The position numbers and the translations under genes were made by a program. 64,000 bases of DNA, from the NCBI RefSeq assembly GCF_028561275.1, contig NZ_JAQQTF010000019.1, forward strand, positions 62,001-126,000. Direction: 5' to 3'. Below, piece by piece: positions 26,806 to 34,667 of the stretch. This DNA is from Aureisphaera galaxeae (lineage in GTDB: Bacteria; Bacteroidota; Bacteroidia; Flavobacteriales; Flavobacteriaceae). Within the stretch, counting starts at the first letter, position 1; each line of letters begins with the position of its first letter. The notes under the pieces were generated by a model. The model saw only the letters and a list, made by a program, of their open reading frames with translations. It was not told where the DNA came from and did not search any database.

Positions 26806-27590
26806 GAAATACCCCGTTTTTCCTTTTCTGCTTGGATCATTTCTTCCAAGCCTCCATTAAACACCAGAATTACGAACTGTATAATACTTACTATGATAAG
26901 CATGATAAGCATGACACCGAAGAATAGAAGTGTTCGCAACAGAATTTGCCCTAAGCTCAGCGAATATAATTTCTTGTATAGGTATCCTATGTAAAACATC
27001 ATGATGATATTCATTACATTCCCCATGATATAATAATTCACACCCAGTCCCACCCCAATGGAAAGGACAAAGAAATTCGTAATCGAAAATTGAGCAACAG
27101 CATAGGTAATAATCACTAGATGCTCGGTATAGTTGAACTTCTTGAGCCCGATGAACGAAAGTTTTCCCATGACAGCATAGATCGGTAAATTGATTAGGGC
27201 TACGATACTGTAGTAATCATAAATCCAATCCACATTTACAGAAGCATTTGGCTGATTTGGCACAATAGCACTTAAGTCCATCGCTTCGGGAAAGAACTTA
27301 CGTAGTATGAACAACTGAAAACCCGAAAGGGTAATTGCAATAGCAAAGTAACTCAAGGGATTGGAATATCTTTTCCGTATCCCATCTATGTAGGCTGTAA
27401 TAACATCGAATGGATTCCTAAACATAGTTAGGTATGTCTTCAGGAATCGATTGTCATAATTGAGAAACTGCTCACTAAAATTTTCCCATACATTTCGCAT
27501 GGTGAGTCGATTGCGGATGACCTTGGCTCCGCAAGCCGAGCAATAGTTATTTTCGGAAGTAAGGGTAGCAGTACAGTTTTTACATTCCAT
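26769..27590 (-). CDS. DUF3667 membrane protein with zinc ribbon
   Basis: A 273-residue protein. An N-terminal zinc ribbon (CKNC at 3-6 and CSAC at 18-21) is followed by the conserved MFRNPFDVITAYIDGIRKRY segment of DUF3667 and about five membrane helices. The function is unknown. It lies 3 bp downstream of cdaA on the same strand, so it may be linked to c-di-AMP physiology, which is inference. Confidence 0.85.
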   Translation of the reverse strand: MECKNCTATLTSENNYCSACGAKVIRNRLTMRNVWENFSEQFLNYDNRFLKTYLTMFRNPFDVITAYIDGIRKRYSNPLSYFAIAITLSGFQLFILRKFFPEAMDLSAIVPNQPNASVNVDWIYDYYSIVALINLPIYAVMGKLSFIGLKKFNYTEHLVIITYAVAQFSITNFFVLSIGVGLGVNYYIMGNVMNIIMMFYIGYLYKKLYSLSLGQILLRTLLFFGVMLIMLIIVSIIQFVILVFNGGLEEMIQAEKEKRGISYIASSIINWTS

Positions 27591-27593
27591 GAG

Positions 27594-28376
27594 CTAGAGG
27601 CTGAGGTCTTTTTCCAAGAGTCTTTGAAGCTCGTCCAAACCTTCAAAAAGCACAAAATCCCCTTCCTTTAAATAGGATATCTGACCGTTTTCTTCGGAAA
27701 CCACAATACACACCGCATCGCTCTTTTCGGTAATGCCCAATGCTGCGCGATGGCGTAAGCCAAAACGTTGCGGAATTTTCTTTTCGTTGGAAACGGGCAG
27801 GATAACACGGGTGGCGGTGATCATATTGTCTTCAATAAGAATGGCACCATCGTGCAAGGGACTGTTCTTGTAAAAAATACTCTCTATAATGGGTTGGTTA
27901 ACTTCTGCATTCATTCGGTCACCGGAGGTCTTCACGAATTCCAGACTGTTATTGCGTTTCAACACAATAATGGCTCCAGTCTGACTCCGACTCATTTTTC
28001 CACAAGCTCCGATAATAGCCGGAATATTGGTTTGCAGTTCTTCGTCTGCAAACAGGTTAAAACGTTGTAGCATCCGCTTTCGGGCCGAGAAGTTCGTAGA
28101 CCCGATCATAAGAAGGAACTTACGTATTTCCTGCTGAAATACAATCACCAAAGCAACCATCCCAACCCCCAGGAAACCTCCAAGGATTCTACTGAGTAGA
28201 AGCATGTCCAAAAACACGGTGAGACGCCAAATACCATACATGATCACAATCCCTACGAAGATATTGATAGCTACGGTACCCTTTACCAGTTTGTAGAGGT
28301 AGTACATGAGGGCCGCCACAAGGACGACGTCGATTATATCTATGATTCGTATTTCCTGGAGATCAAAAAATTCCAA
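27594..28376 (-). CDS. cdaA: diadenylate cyclase CdaA
   Basis: A 260-residue membrane enzyme that makes the second messenger c-di-AMP from two ATP. Three N-terminal hydrophobic helices precede the DisA_N domain, whose active-site motifs are DGAILI and RHRAALG. The best start is TTG at 28376 (MEFFDLQEIRIIDIIDVV). In flavobacteria cdaA normally follows folP directly. Here a decayed folP 3' end lies 42 bp upstream, while the intact folP is 2 kb away. Confidence 0.94.
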   Translation of the reverse strand: MEFFDLQEIRIIDIIDVVLVAALMYYLYKLVKGTVAINIFVGIVIMYGIWRLTVFLDMLLLSRILGGFLGVGMVALVIVFQQEIRKFLLMIGSTNFSARKRMLQRFNLFADEELQTNIPAIIGACGKMSRSQTGAIIVLKRNNSLEFVKTSGDRMNAEVNQPIIESIFYKNSPLHDGAILIEDNMITATRVILPVSNEKKIPQRFGLRHRAALGITEKSDAVCIVVSEENGQISYLKEGDFVLFEGLDELQRLLEKDLSL

Positions 28377-28418
28377 TGCAACTGGGCTTTTTGTAAAAGT
28401 AGGTTAATTTTTGAAATG

Positions 28419-28526
28419 TTAAGAATGCCGTTTCAGGTTTTCCCAAAAGTTAATGCATTCTGGCGTTTCTTTCACGTCATGAGCAAGAGTAAAGAAGCCC
28501 TTTTCTAAAGCAATGGCATGTAGAGC
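28419..28526 (-). pseudogene. decayed duplicate of the folP 3' end
   Basis: On the minus strand this segment reads ALHAIALEKG, AHDVKETPECINFWENLK, RHS, stop. The intact FolP C terminus reads ALHSIALEKG, AHDVKEAVECITLWKNLK, QHSF, stop. The match covers about 36 codons with one codon net lost and starts abruptly. It has no start codon of its own. The spacing to cdaA (42 bp) looks like the ancestral folP-cdaA junction, so the 1.9 kb between this remnant and folP is probably inserted DNA. Confidence 0.85.
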
Positions 28527-28555
28527 TTGGTGGATAGACGGCGACACCCGTTCCG

Positions 28556-28951
28556 CTACTTGAAAGTTTGCGTTTTCTGGAGCTCACCAGCCTCATTATA
28601 GACTTTCCAAGTACCCTTCTTCTTACCATGTTCGAAGCGGCCTTCGTCCCAGAGTTGTCCATTGGTATGGTATCGCTTCCATACACCGTGCTTTTGGCCT
28701 TCATCGTCGAAGCTGCCCGTCCCACGCGTTTCACCATTCTTGAAGAACCATTTCCATCGACCAACGATCTTTCCGTCCTTGAAGCTTCCGGAGGATTGCA
28801 TTTGGCCATTATTGAGAAAGTACTTCCACTTTCCTGATTTCTTTCCGTTGGTGAATTCGCCTTGGCAAGAGACAAGGCCATTTTTGAAGAACAGCTTAAA
28901 AGGGCCATTTTTAGGATTGCCGTTTTCATCGATTCCAGGAATGTCTTTCAT
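28556..28951 (-). CDS. MORN-like repeat protein (YwqK family)
   Basis: A 131-residue protein of about five repeats of the type GKKSGKWKYFLNNGQMQSSG and FKDGKIVGRWKWFFKNGE, the pattern of MORN/YwqK proteins. Some members are annotated as antitoxins, but no toxin gene is next to it. It has no signal peptide. It is the last gene of the inserted segment and lies 23 bp after repeat copy 1 on the minus strand. Confidence 0.8.
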   Translation of the reverse strand: MKDIPGIDENGNPKNGPFKLFFKNGLVSCQGEFTNGKKSGKWKYFLNNGQMQSSGSFKDGKIVGRWKWFFKNGETRGTGSFDDEGQKHGVWKRYHTNGQLWDEGRFEHGKKKGTWKVYNEAGELQKTQTFK

Positions 28952-28974
28952 GGGTATTCTTTTTTATTGCTTAC

Positions 28975-29030
28975 GGTCTCGGCTATGTGTAGTTGGGTGC
29001 AATTACGGAAAGCTATTGTTGGCAGTAGTA
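28975..29030. repeat. 56-bp direct repeat, copy 1
   Basis: It matches positions 29779-29834 at 54 of 56 bases (differences at the 7th and 14th base). The conserved core begins GTAGTTGGGTGCAATTACGG. In transcription direction it begins 4 bp after the stop of the SH3-like gene and ends 23 bp before the MORN-like gene. Confidence 0.95.
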
Positions 29031-29034
29031 TGTT

Positions 29035-29772
29035 TTAACATCCACAATATAATTCCACCAATGTAGCTTGCCCTTTTTCTTCGATTTTGAAATAACACCC
29101 AGGGTTTGTTTTTTTTGGTTCGAACTTGGTATTATTCTCTTTCCATACGTTTTGGTCTATGTCCATTTTGCCCACTTCGTAAATTTGTTCAACCCACTTC
29201 ATCAGTTTTTTTCTGTTGATTCTAGGTAATTTCAGCTCGACTGTTGTTCCTCCAGCTTCCTTACATTCAAAGATGGAATATTTTATTCCAGGCTCGAACT
29301 CTTGAGAAAATGAACAAAGCATTTTATTGTCCCATTCATAATACTCCAACTCGGATTTTTCACCAAGTGGTTTGTAGTTATTAATGAGGTAATTATAAAT
29401 AACTTCAGTGTTTTGGTCAGAAATGGCAATCTGCTTTTTCAATTTTTCGATATCTGGGTCGTCTAAAGTAAATAATTTATCATCCACCAGGTACGCACTA
29501 AAAACATACCCTTTATTTATTCCGTCAACTTCTTTTATTTTGAACCATTCACCTTTTATGCTTTTTTCCCCGTCTCTGATTTGTAATTCAATTCCAGTTT
29601 CATCTAGTATTTCAACTTCTGCTCCATAAAGTAATTTTCCGATTCTTTCCGATTTTTGGTCCGGGCTTTTTCGAACAATGAGTCCATTTTCGGCTAGTAC
29701 AAAACTTGTGTCTTGTCCAAAAAGAAAAGTGGATGACAATAATAGAAGTAAAATTGAAGTTGTTGCTTTCAT
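29035..29772 (-). CDS. exported protein with SH3-like domain
   Basis: A 245-residue protein with a signal peptide (MKATTSILLLLLSSTFLFGQ). Residues about 25-95 look like a bacterial SH3 domain (NGLIVRKSPDQKSERIGKL, then EWFKIKEVDGINKGYVFSAYL), which usually binds peptidoglycan or proline-rich peptides. The C-terminal half is unassigned. The gene is bounded on each side by a copy of the 56-bp repeat, with 4 bp (3' side) and 6 bp (5' side) to spare, so it looks like a discrete cassette. Confidence 0.8.
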   Translation of the reverse strand: MKATTSILLLLLSSTFLFGQDTSFVLAENGLIVRKSPDQKSERIGKLLYGAEVEILDETGIELQIRDGEKSIKGEWFKIKEVDGINKGYVFSAYLVDDKLFTLDDPDIEKLKKQIAISDQNTEVIYNYLINNYKPLGEKSELEYYEWDNKMLCSFSQEFEPGIKYSIFECKEAGGTTVELKLPRINRKKLMKWVEQIYEVGKMDIDQNVWKENNTKFEPKKTNPGCYFKIEEKGQATLVELYCGC

Positions 29773-29778
29773 ATTAAA

Positions 29779-29834
29779 GGTCTCTGCTATGCGTAGTTGG
29801 GTGCAATTACGGAAAGCTATTGTTGGCAGTAGTA
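29779..29834. repeat. 56-bp direct repeat, copy 2
   Basis: Second copy of the repeat at 28975-29030, in the same orientation. In transcription direction it begins 4 bp after the stop of the VOC gene and ends 6 bp before the SH3-like gene. No recombinase gene or recognisable integron site pair accompanies it in this window. Confidence 0.95.
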
Positions 29835-29838
29835 ATTT

Positions 29839-30267
29839 CTATTTTGTAACAACAAATTGCCATGATATGCCATATTTGTCCGCACACCATCCAAATTTTT
29901 CGCCAAATCCGTAATCGCCTTCACCATTGTAACTATCAAGAGGAACCATTACTTGGCCGCCATTTGAAGAAAGTTTGTCAAAAAGTTCTTGTATCATTTC
30001 TTCAGAGCTATCACTTATGAAAATTGAAACTGCAGGTGAAAATGTCCAAGCATGGTTATAATTACTTTCTGAAACCATATACTCGGTTCCATTTAATATA
30101 AATTCTCCATATTTAATAAGTTTAGGTGTTCCTCCCGGCTCTCCTTCCGCATATTTTATTACGTTTTTAATTTCCGAATTCGGAAATATAGAAGTGTAAA
30201 AGTTAATGGCTTCTTCCCCTTTTCCGCATTGGTCACCTACAAATGTTAGAAATGTCGTTGTTTTCAT
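29839..30267 (-). CDS. VOC family protein (PhnB/glyoxalase-like)
   Basis: A 142-residue protein of the vicinal-oxygen-chelate fold, PhnB-like subgroup (EAINFYTSIFPNSEI, GGQVMVPLDSYNGEG, FGWCADKYGISWQ). ATG at 30267 gives the family start MKTTTFLTFVGD. Members include metal-dependent glyoxalase- or resistance-type proteins; the substrate is unknown. It is the first gene of the inserted segment, on the same strand as folP. Confidence 0.85.
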   Translation of the reverse strand: MKTTTFLTFVGDQCGKGEEAINFYTSIFPNSEIKNVIKYAEGEPGGTPKLIKYGEFILNGTEYMVSESNYNHAWTFSPAVSIFISDSSEEMIQELFDKLSSNGGQVMVPLDSYNGEGDYGFGEKFGWCADKYGISWQFVVTK

Positions 30268-30399
30268 GCTTGTTTTAATTACTGTCAACCATTCAATATG
30301 TAGAAAACTACTTATATCCAGTCAATTATGAAATAAATGTAATGATGTATTATTTAGAAAACCAACTAGTCCTCATTAATTTTCTACATTCTTGAATTT

Positions 30400-31236
30400 T
30401 CAGAAGGAATGCTGCTTCAAATTTTTCCATAAAGTAATACATTCTACCGCTTCCTTTACATCGTGGGCGCGTAAGATAGAAGCCCCTTTTTCCAACGCAA
30501 TGCTGTGCAAGGCAGTGGTTCCGTTAAGTGCATCGAATGCCGTACTCTTAAGGGTTTTATAGATCATCGATTTTCTTGAGATGCCCACCAGTAAAGGTGC
30601 GTCTATATGTTGAAATTGCTCCAAATGATCGAACAGTTCGAAATTCTGGGCCAAGGTTTTCGAAAAACCAAAACCGGGATCTACAATCACATCATTAATT
30701 CCCGCTGCACGTGCCGCCGCCAAGCGTTCCGAAAAGTATAATAACACATCCGTTGTAATGTTGTCGTATTCGGTGTCATCCATCATGGTATGCGGCGTTC
30801 CCCGCATGTGCATCATGATGTAAGGAACCTGATGGCTGGCCGCCACCGATAACATGGCTTCGTCCATACCCCCTCCAGAAATGTCATTGATCATGGAAGC
30901 GCCTGCTTCTAGTGCAGATTGGGCCACTTTGCTTCGAAATGTATCTATGGAAACAATGGCTTCTGGAAATTCCTTGCAAATGGCTTCAATGGCCGGGATA
31001 ACCTTCTTCAATTCCTCATCAACGCTCACTTCCTGAGCTCCGGGACGGGTGCTGTATCCGCCAATGTCCAAAAAGGTGGCACCTTCTTCTAGCATGGTTG
31101 CTGCTTTCGAAAGAATTTTGGCCGAATCCGTGACCCGGCTTCCTTCAAAAAAGGAGTCTGTGGTTATGTTTAAGATCCCCATGGCCTTGGGTGTGGAGAG
31201 GTCCAAAAGGGAGCCTTTGCAATTGAGGGTGTACAA
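30400..31236 (-). CDS. folP: dihydropteroate synthase
   Basis: A 278-residue TIM-barrel enzyme of folate synthesis that joins p-aminobenzoate to the pterin diphosphate; it is the sulfonamide target. Motifs: MGILNITTDSFF, DIGGYSTRPGA, SIDTFRS, NDISGG, DPGFGFSKT and a C-terminal AHDVKE. The start appears to be TTG at 31236. The 3' end has a decayed duplicate at 28419-28526, so this locus was the site of an insertion. Confidence 0.95.
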   Translation of the reverse strand: MYTLNCKGSLLDLSTPKAMGILNITTDSFFEGSRVTDSAKILSKAATMLEEGATFLDIGGYSTRPGAQEVSVDEELKKVIPAIEAICKEFPEAIVSIDTFRSKVAQSALEAGASMINDISGGGMDEAMLSVAASHQVPYIMMHMRGTPHTMMDDTEYDNITTDVLLYFSERLAAARAAGINDVIVDPGFGFSKTLAQNFELFDHLEQFQHIDAPLLVGISRKSMIYKTLKSTAFDALNGTTALHSIALEKGASILRAHDVKEAVECITLWKNLKQHSF

Positions 31237-31289
31237 TTTTTTAAATTGATTTATTTAAGCGAAATTTACACAAATTCTTACACATATTT

Positions 31290-31835
31290 ATGTCAGACAC
31301 CTCCCTTCAGTATGATAGCGTTATAGCGACCTGTAGATCGTTGTTTATCAATAAAATGAAAGATTATGGAAGCGCTTGGCGCATCCTTAGATTGCCTTCC
31401 CTAACGGATCAGATTTTTATCAAGGCGCAGCGCATTAGAAGCCTTCAACAAAATGAGGTGCGAAAAGTAGACGAAGGGGAACGAAGTGAGTTCATAGGTA
31501 TTATCAATTATTCCATCATGGCCTTGGTACAGTTGCAGTTAGGTGTGGTGGAGCAACCCGATTTGGATTTGGACAAGGCTACCGAGCTGTATGATGAGCA
31601 GGTGGCTCTTACCAAGCAATTGATGATGGACAAAAACCATGATTACGGGGAAGCTTGGCGGGATATGCGGGTAAGTAGTTTAACCGATCTCATCCTTCAG
31701 AAATTATTGCGTGTAAAGCAAATTGAAGATAACCAAGGGAAAACCTTGGTGAGCGAAGGTATAGATGCTAATTATCAAGATATGATTAATTACAGTGTTT
31801 TTGCGATGATTCATTTGAGTGAATCTTTGGATTAA
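31290..31835 (+). CDS. DUF1599 protein with internal duplication
   Basis: A 181-residue protein of DUF1599, a family linked to nucleotide modification by domain name only. The unit is present twice: KMKDYGSAWRILRLPSLTDQ (first half) and KNHDYGEAWRDMRVSSLTDL (second half), each followed by a helix and an INYS segment. It is probably cytoplasmic. It is divergent from folP and 21 bp upstream of the DoxX-family gene, with which it is likely co-transcribed. Confidence 0.85.
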   Translation: MSDTSLQYDSVIATCRSLFINKMKDYGSAWRILRLPSLTDQIFIKAQRIRSLQQNEVRKVDEGERSEFIGIINYSIMALVQLQLGVVEQPDLDLDKATELYDEQVALTKQLMMDKNHDYGEAWRDMRVSSLTDLILQKLLRVKQIEDNQGKTLVSEGIDANYQDMINYSVFAMIHLSESLD

Positions 31836-31856
31836 TACTGCCATAACCCTTTACAT

Positions 31857-33569
31857 ATGAAATATATTGTTGGATTCCTCCGAATTTTTGTTGGGATATT
31901 CTTTATCATTAGTGGGCTTATAAAACTGAACGACCCCGTAGGATTTTCGTTCAAACTTCAGGATTATTTTGCTCCCGAGGTATTGAACTTAGAGTTTTTG
32001 GTTCCTTATTCTTTGGCAATTGCCCTTTTCGTGGTGGTATTTGAAGTAATGGTAGGGGTGATGATCATTATAGGTTATGCGAAGCGATTTACGTTGTTCA
32101 GTCTATTGGCAATGATCATATTCTTTACGTTCCTCACTTTTTATTCGGCCTATTTCAACAAAGTAACCGATTGTGGTTGTTTTGGGGACGCCATGAAATT
32201 GACCCCTTGGGAATCTTTTTGGAAAGATGTGGTGCTGCTAGCCATGATTCTGGTTTTATACTTCGGAAGAAAACACATAGAACCCTTTTTCTCCAAATTG
32301 ACACGAAGCATTATAGTAACGATTTCATTGGTGCTTTGCCTTTGGTTGGGATATCACGTATTGATGCACCTACCCGTAAAAGATTATAGGCCCTATAAGA
32401 TTGGAGCCAATATTGAAGAAGGCATGACCGTACCGGAAGATGCGCCGCCTCCAATCATTGAATATTTGTGGGAATATGAAATTAATGGAGAGAAAGAGGT
32501 CATTGCTAATACTACAGGAAGGGATCCCAAACCCGAAGGTGGCACCCGTATTGGAGTGGAAACGCGATTTATCCGAGAACCCTATGAGCCGCCTATCCAC
32601 GATTTCTCTATGGAACGGGATGATGAGGATTATACTTACGAATTCCTGGGGGAAGAGAACCTGTTGGTAGTAATTGCCTACAATTTGGACAATACCGAGC
32701 ACCAAGGATTCGGAAACATAAGAACGGTAACCAACGACGCCCTTAAGAAAGGATACAAGGTGATCGGACTTTCGGCTTCCAGTACTGCAGAAACAGAAGA
32801 GTTGGCCAAATTGCACAAACTGAATTTCAAATTCTACTTCTGCGATATGACTACCCTTAAAACCATTGTGCGTAGTAATCCTGGAGTCTTAGAATTACAA
32901 AGTGGAACCATCATGCAGAAACTGCATTGGAACGATGCTTTGGATATAGAACTGAGTGAACAGGAAGGTGCCATGCCCAATTTGGATTTCGAATTGAAGC
33001 ATACCTTGGACAGTGTAGCCGTATTGGATCAGAAATATCGTAACCTTATGTCTACCGATTCTGAAGAAGAACGTGCCAAAATGGCTGAGGCGGCTGGCTT
33101 TCAAGAAGATGATTATAGCATTGATGCACTTTGGGCGAAGCAGACTGCCATTGATGAGTCCAATATGGAATTGGTGGCCAAGATATTCGATGAAAAGGGC
33201 TATCCAGGTAAGTCGATGGTTGGTGAGGAAACACAGAGTGCCGCTTGGTATGTGCTGCAACATAGCAATAGAATTCCAGACTATATCTCGATCATAAAGA
33301 AGGCAGGAGAAGATGGAGAATTGTCCATGCGATTGGTAGCCATGATGGAAGACCGGTATCTTATGGGTAAAGGTGAGCCCCAAATTTACGGAACACAAGG
33401 GCAAAGTATGAATGGTAAAAGCTACATCTGGCCTATTGAAGATCCGGAAAATGTAAATACAAGAAGAACCGAAGTAGGCTTTACCGAAACCGTAGAGGAA
33501 TATGCCAAGCGTTTGTTTGGAGCCGATTTCGAGTACGAAGTGCTTACGTTGGATGATATAAAGAATTAG
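31857..33569 (+). CDS. DoxX-domain protein with thioredoxin-like and C-terminal extensions (BT_3928-like)
   Basis: A 570-residue protein. Residues 1-130 are a DoxX/MauE-type four-helix membrane domain (RIFVGIFFIISGLIKLNDPV, VTDCGCFGDAMKLTPWESF). Another membrane helix lies at about 145-165. Residues about 250-370 look thioredoxin-like (NLLVVIAYNLDN, KGYKVIGLSAS, FYFCD) but without a CxxC. The last 180 residues are an acidic soluble extension. MauE-like proteins with DCGCFG often serve redox relays at the membrane. The stop is 1 bp from the next gene. Confidence 0.8.
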   Translation: MKYIVGFLRIFVGIFFIISGLIKLNDPVGFSFKLQDYFAPEVLNLEFLVPYSLAIALFVVVFEVMVGVMIIIGYAKRFTLFSLLAMIIFFTFLTFYSAYFNKVTDCGCFGDAMKLTPWESFWKDVVLLAMILVLYFGRKHIEPFFSKLTRSIIVTISLVLCLWLGYHVLMHLPVKDYRPYKIGANIEEGMTVPEDAPPPIIEYLWEYEINGEKEVIANTTGRDPKPEGGTRIGVETRFIREPYEPPIHDFSMERDDEDYTYEFLGEENLLVVIAYNLDNTEHQGFGNIRTVTNDALKKGYKVIGLSASSTAETEELAKLHKLNFKFYFCDMTTLKTIVRSNPGVLELQSGTIMQKLHWNDALDIELSEQEGAMPNLDFELKHTLDSVAVLDQKYRNLMSTDSEEERAKMAEAAGFQEDDYSIDALWAKQTAIDESNMELVAKIFDEKGYPGKSMVGEETQSAAWYVLQHSNRIPDYISIIKKAGEDGELSMRLVAMMEDRYLMGKGEPQIYGTQGQSMNGKSYIWPIEDPENVNTRRTEVGFTETVEEYAKRLFGADFEYEVLTLDDIKN

Positions 33570-33570
33570 G

Positions 33571-34644
33571 ATGGCTGGGTACATACTTCAAAAATTGGGA
33601 TATGCATTACTCACTTTATTTGGGGTAGTTACCGTGATCTTTTTGTTATTTACCATTCTCCCTGGCGATCCCGCACGGATGATGCTGGGACAGAATGAAA
33701 GTGAGGAACAGCTTGCCATTGTTAAAAAGAAGTATGGGTTCGATAAGCCCGTTTATCAACAATATCTTTATTATTTAAATGATCTTTCGCCCTTGTCTTT
33801 TCATAGTAAGACCGAAGGTGATTATACCTTTTTGTTGAAGGGCAAGTACCAAGCGTCTTCCCTTTTTTCGATAGGAAATACCCAAGTCGTTCTTAAAAAG
33901 CCTTATTTGCGTGAGTCCTTTCAGAAGAATGGGAAGAAAGTGAGTAGTGTCATTCGAGAGACCTTGCCCAATACCTTTATTTTGGCCGTTTCGGCTATTG
34001 CCATTGCCATTTTTTTGGGAATAGGATTGGGAATCATTTCGGTGCTGTTCAAGGATCGATGGGTGGATAAAACGATACAATTGGTGAGCACCTTGGGAAT
34101 GAGTGTTCCCTCTTTCTTTAGTGCCATTGTCTTTGCATGGCTATTTGGTTATGTATTGCACGAATATACCAACCTGAATATGACTGGAAGTTGGTACGAG
34201 GTGGACGATTTCGGGGAAGGAAGTTACATTCAGTGGAAAAACTTATTACTACCGGCTGTTGTATTGGGAATAAGACCCTTGGCAGTGGTGAGTCAGCTCA
34301 TGCGGAATTCACTAATCGAGGTCTTGGCACAGGATTATATTAGAACTGCCAAGGCGAAGGGTTTGTCTTTCTTTACGATTATAAGGAAGCACGCCTTAAA
34401 GAATGCCCTTAACCCTGTGGTGACAGCGGTGTCTGGATGGTTCGCCTCTATGCTGGCCGGAGCGGTATTTGTAGAATATATATTTGGTTGGAATGGTTTG
34501 GGAAAGGAAATCGTAGATGCCCTAAATACCTTGGACCTACCCATAATTATGGGCGCCGTATTAATTATTGCGATATTATTTATCGTCATCAATATTGTGG
34601 TCGATATCCTGTACGGATGGTTGGACCCAAAAGTAAAAGCTTAA
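33571..34644 (+). CDS. ABC transporter permease, OppB/DppB type
   Basis: A 357-residue inner-membrane permease with six helices and the EAA-like motif (DYIRTAKAKGLSFFTIIRKH then NALNPVVTAVSG). It has the N-terminal ILPGDPARMMLGQ signature of peptide/nickel permeases. A periplasmic loop of about 60 extra residues lies after the first helix. No partner permease, ATPase or binding protein is encoded nearby, so partners must be elsewhere. Only 1 bp separates it from the DoxX-family gene. Confidence 0.88.
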   Translation: MAGYILQKLGYALLTLFGVVTVIFLLFTILPGDPARMMLGQNESEEQLAIVKKKYGFDKPVYQQYLYYLNDLSPLSFHSKTEGDYTFLLKGKYQASSLFSIGNTQVVLKKPYLRESFQKNGKKVSSVIRETLPNTFILAVSAIAIAIFLGIGLGIISVLFKDRWVDKTIQLVSTLGMSVPSFFSAIVFAWLFGYVLHEYTNLNMTGSWYEVDDFGEGSYIQWKNLLLPAVVLGIRPLAVVSQLMRNSLIEVLAQDYIRTAKAKGLSFFTIIRKHALKNALNPVVTAVSGWFASMLAGAVFVEYIFGWNGLGKEIVDALNTLDLPIIMGAVLIIAILFIVINIVVDILYGWLDPKVKA

Positions 34645-34667
34645 ACGTTGTTGAAAATATTTGAACT

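Noticed and set aside
28477-28929. Overlapping 150-residue frame on the minus strand across the MORN-like gene and folP remnant
   Set aside because: It is a shifted frame of the MORN-like gene with Ser/Lys-rich shadow composition; the MORN repeats and FolP similarity are in other frames.
28556-28951. Toxin-antitoxin pair involving the MORN-like gene
   Set aside because: No adjacent gene looks like a toxin; the SH3-like neighbour is a separate exported protein bounded by repeats.
28975-29834. True integron attC sites
   Set aside because: GTTGGGT fits one core site, but I found no matching RYYYAAC partner in the right order and no integrase; kept as an unclassified repeat.
32370-33584. Long minus-strand frames opposite the DoxX-fusion gene
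   Set aside because: No domain, no start context, and the sense strand has a clear membrane protein.
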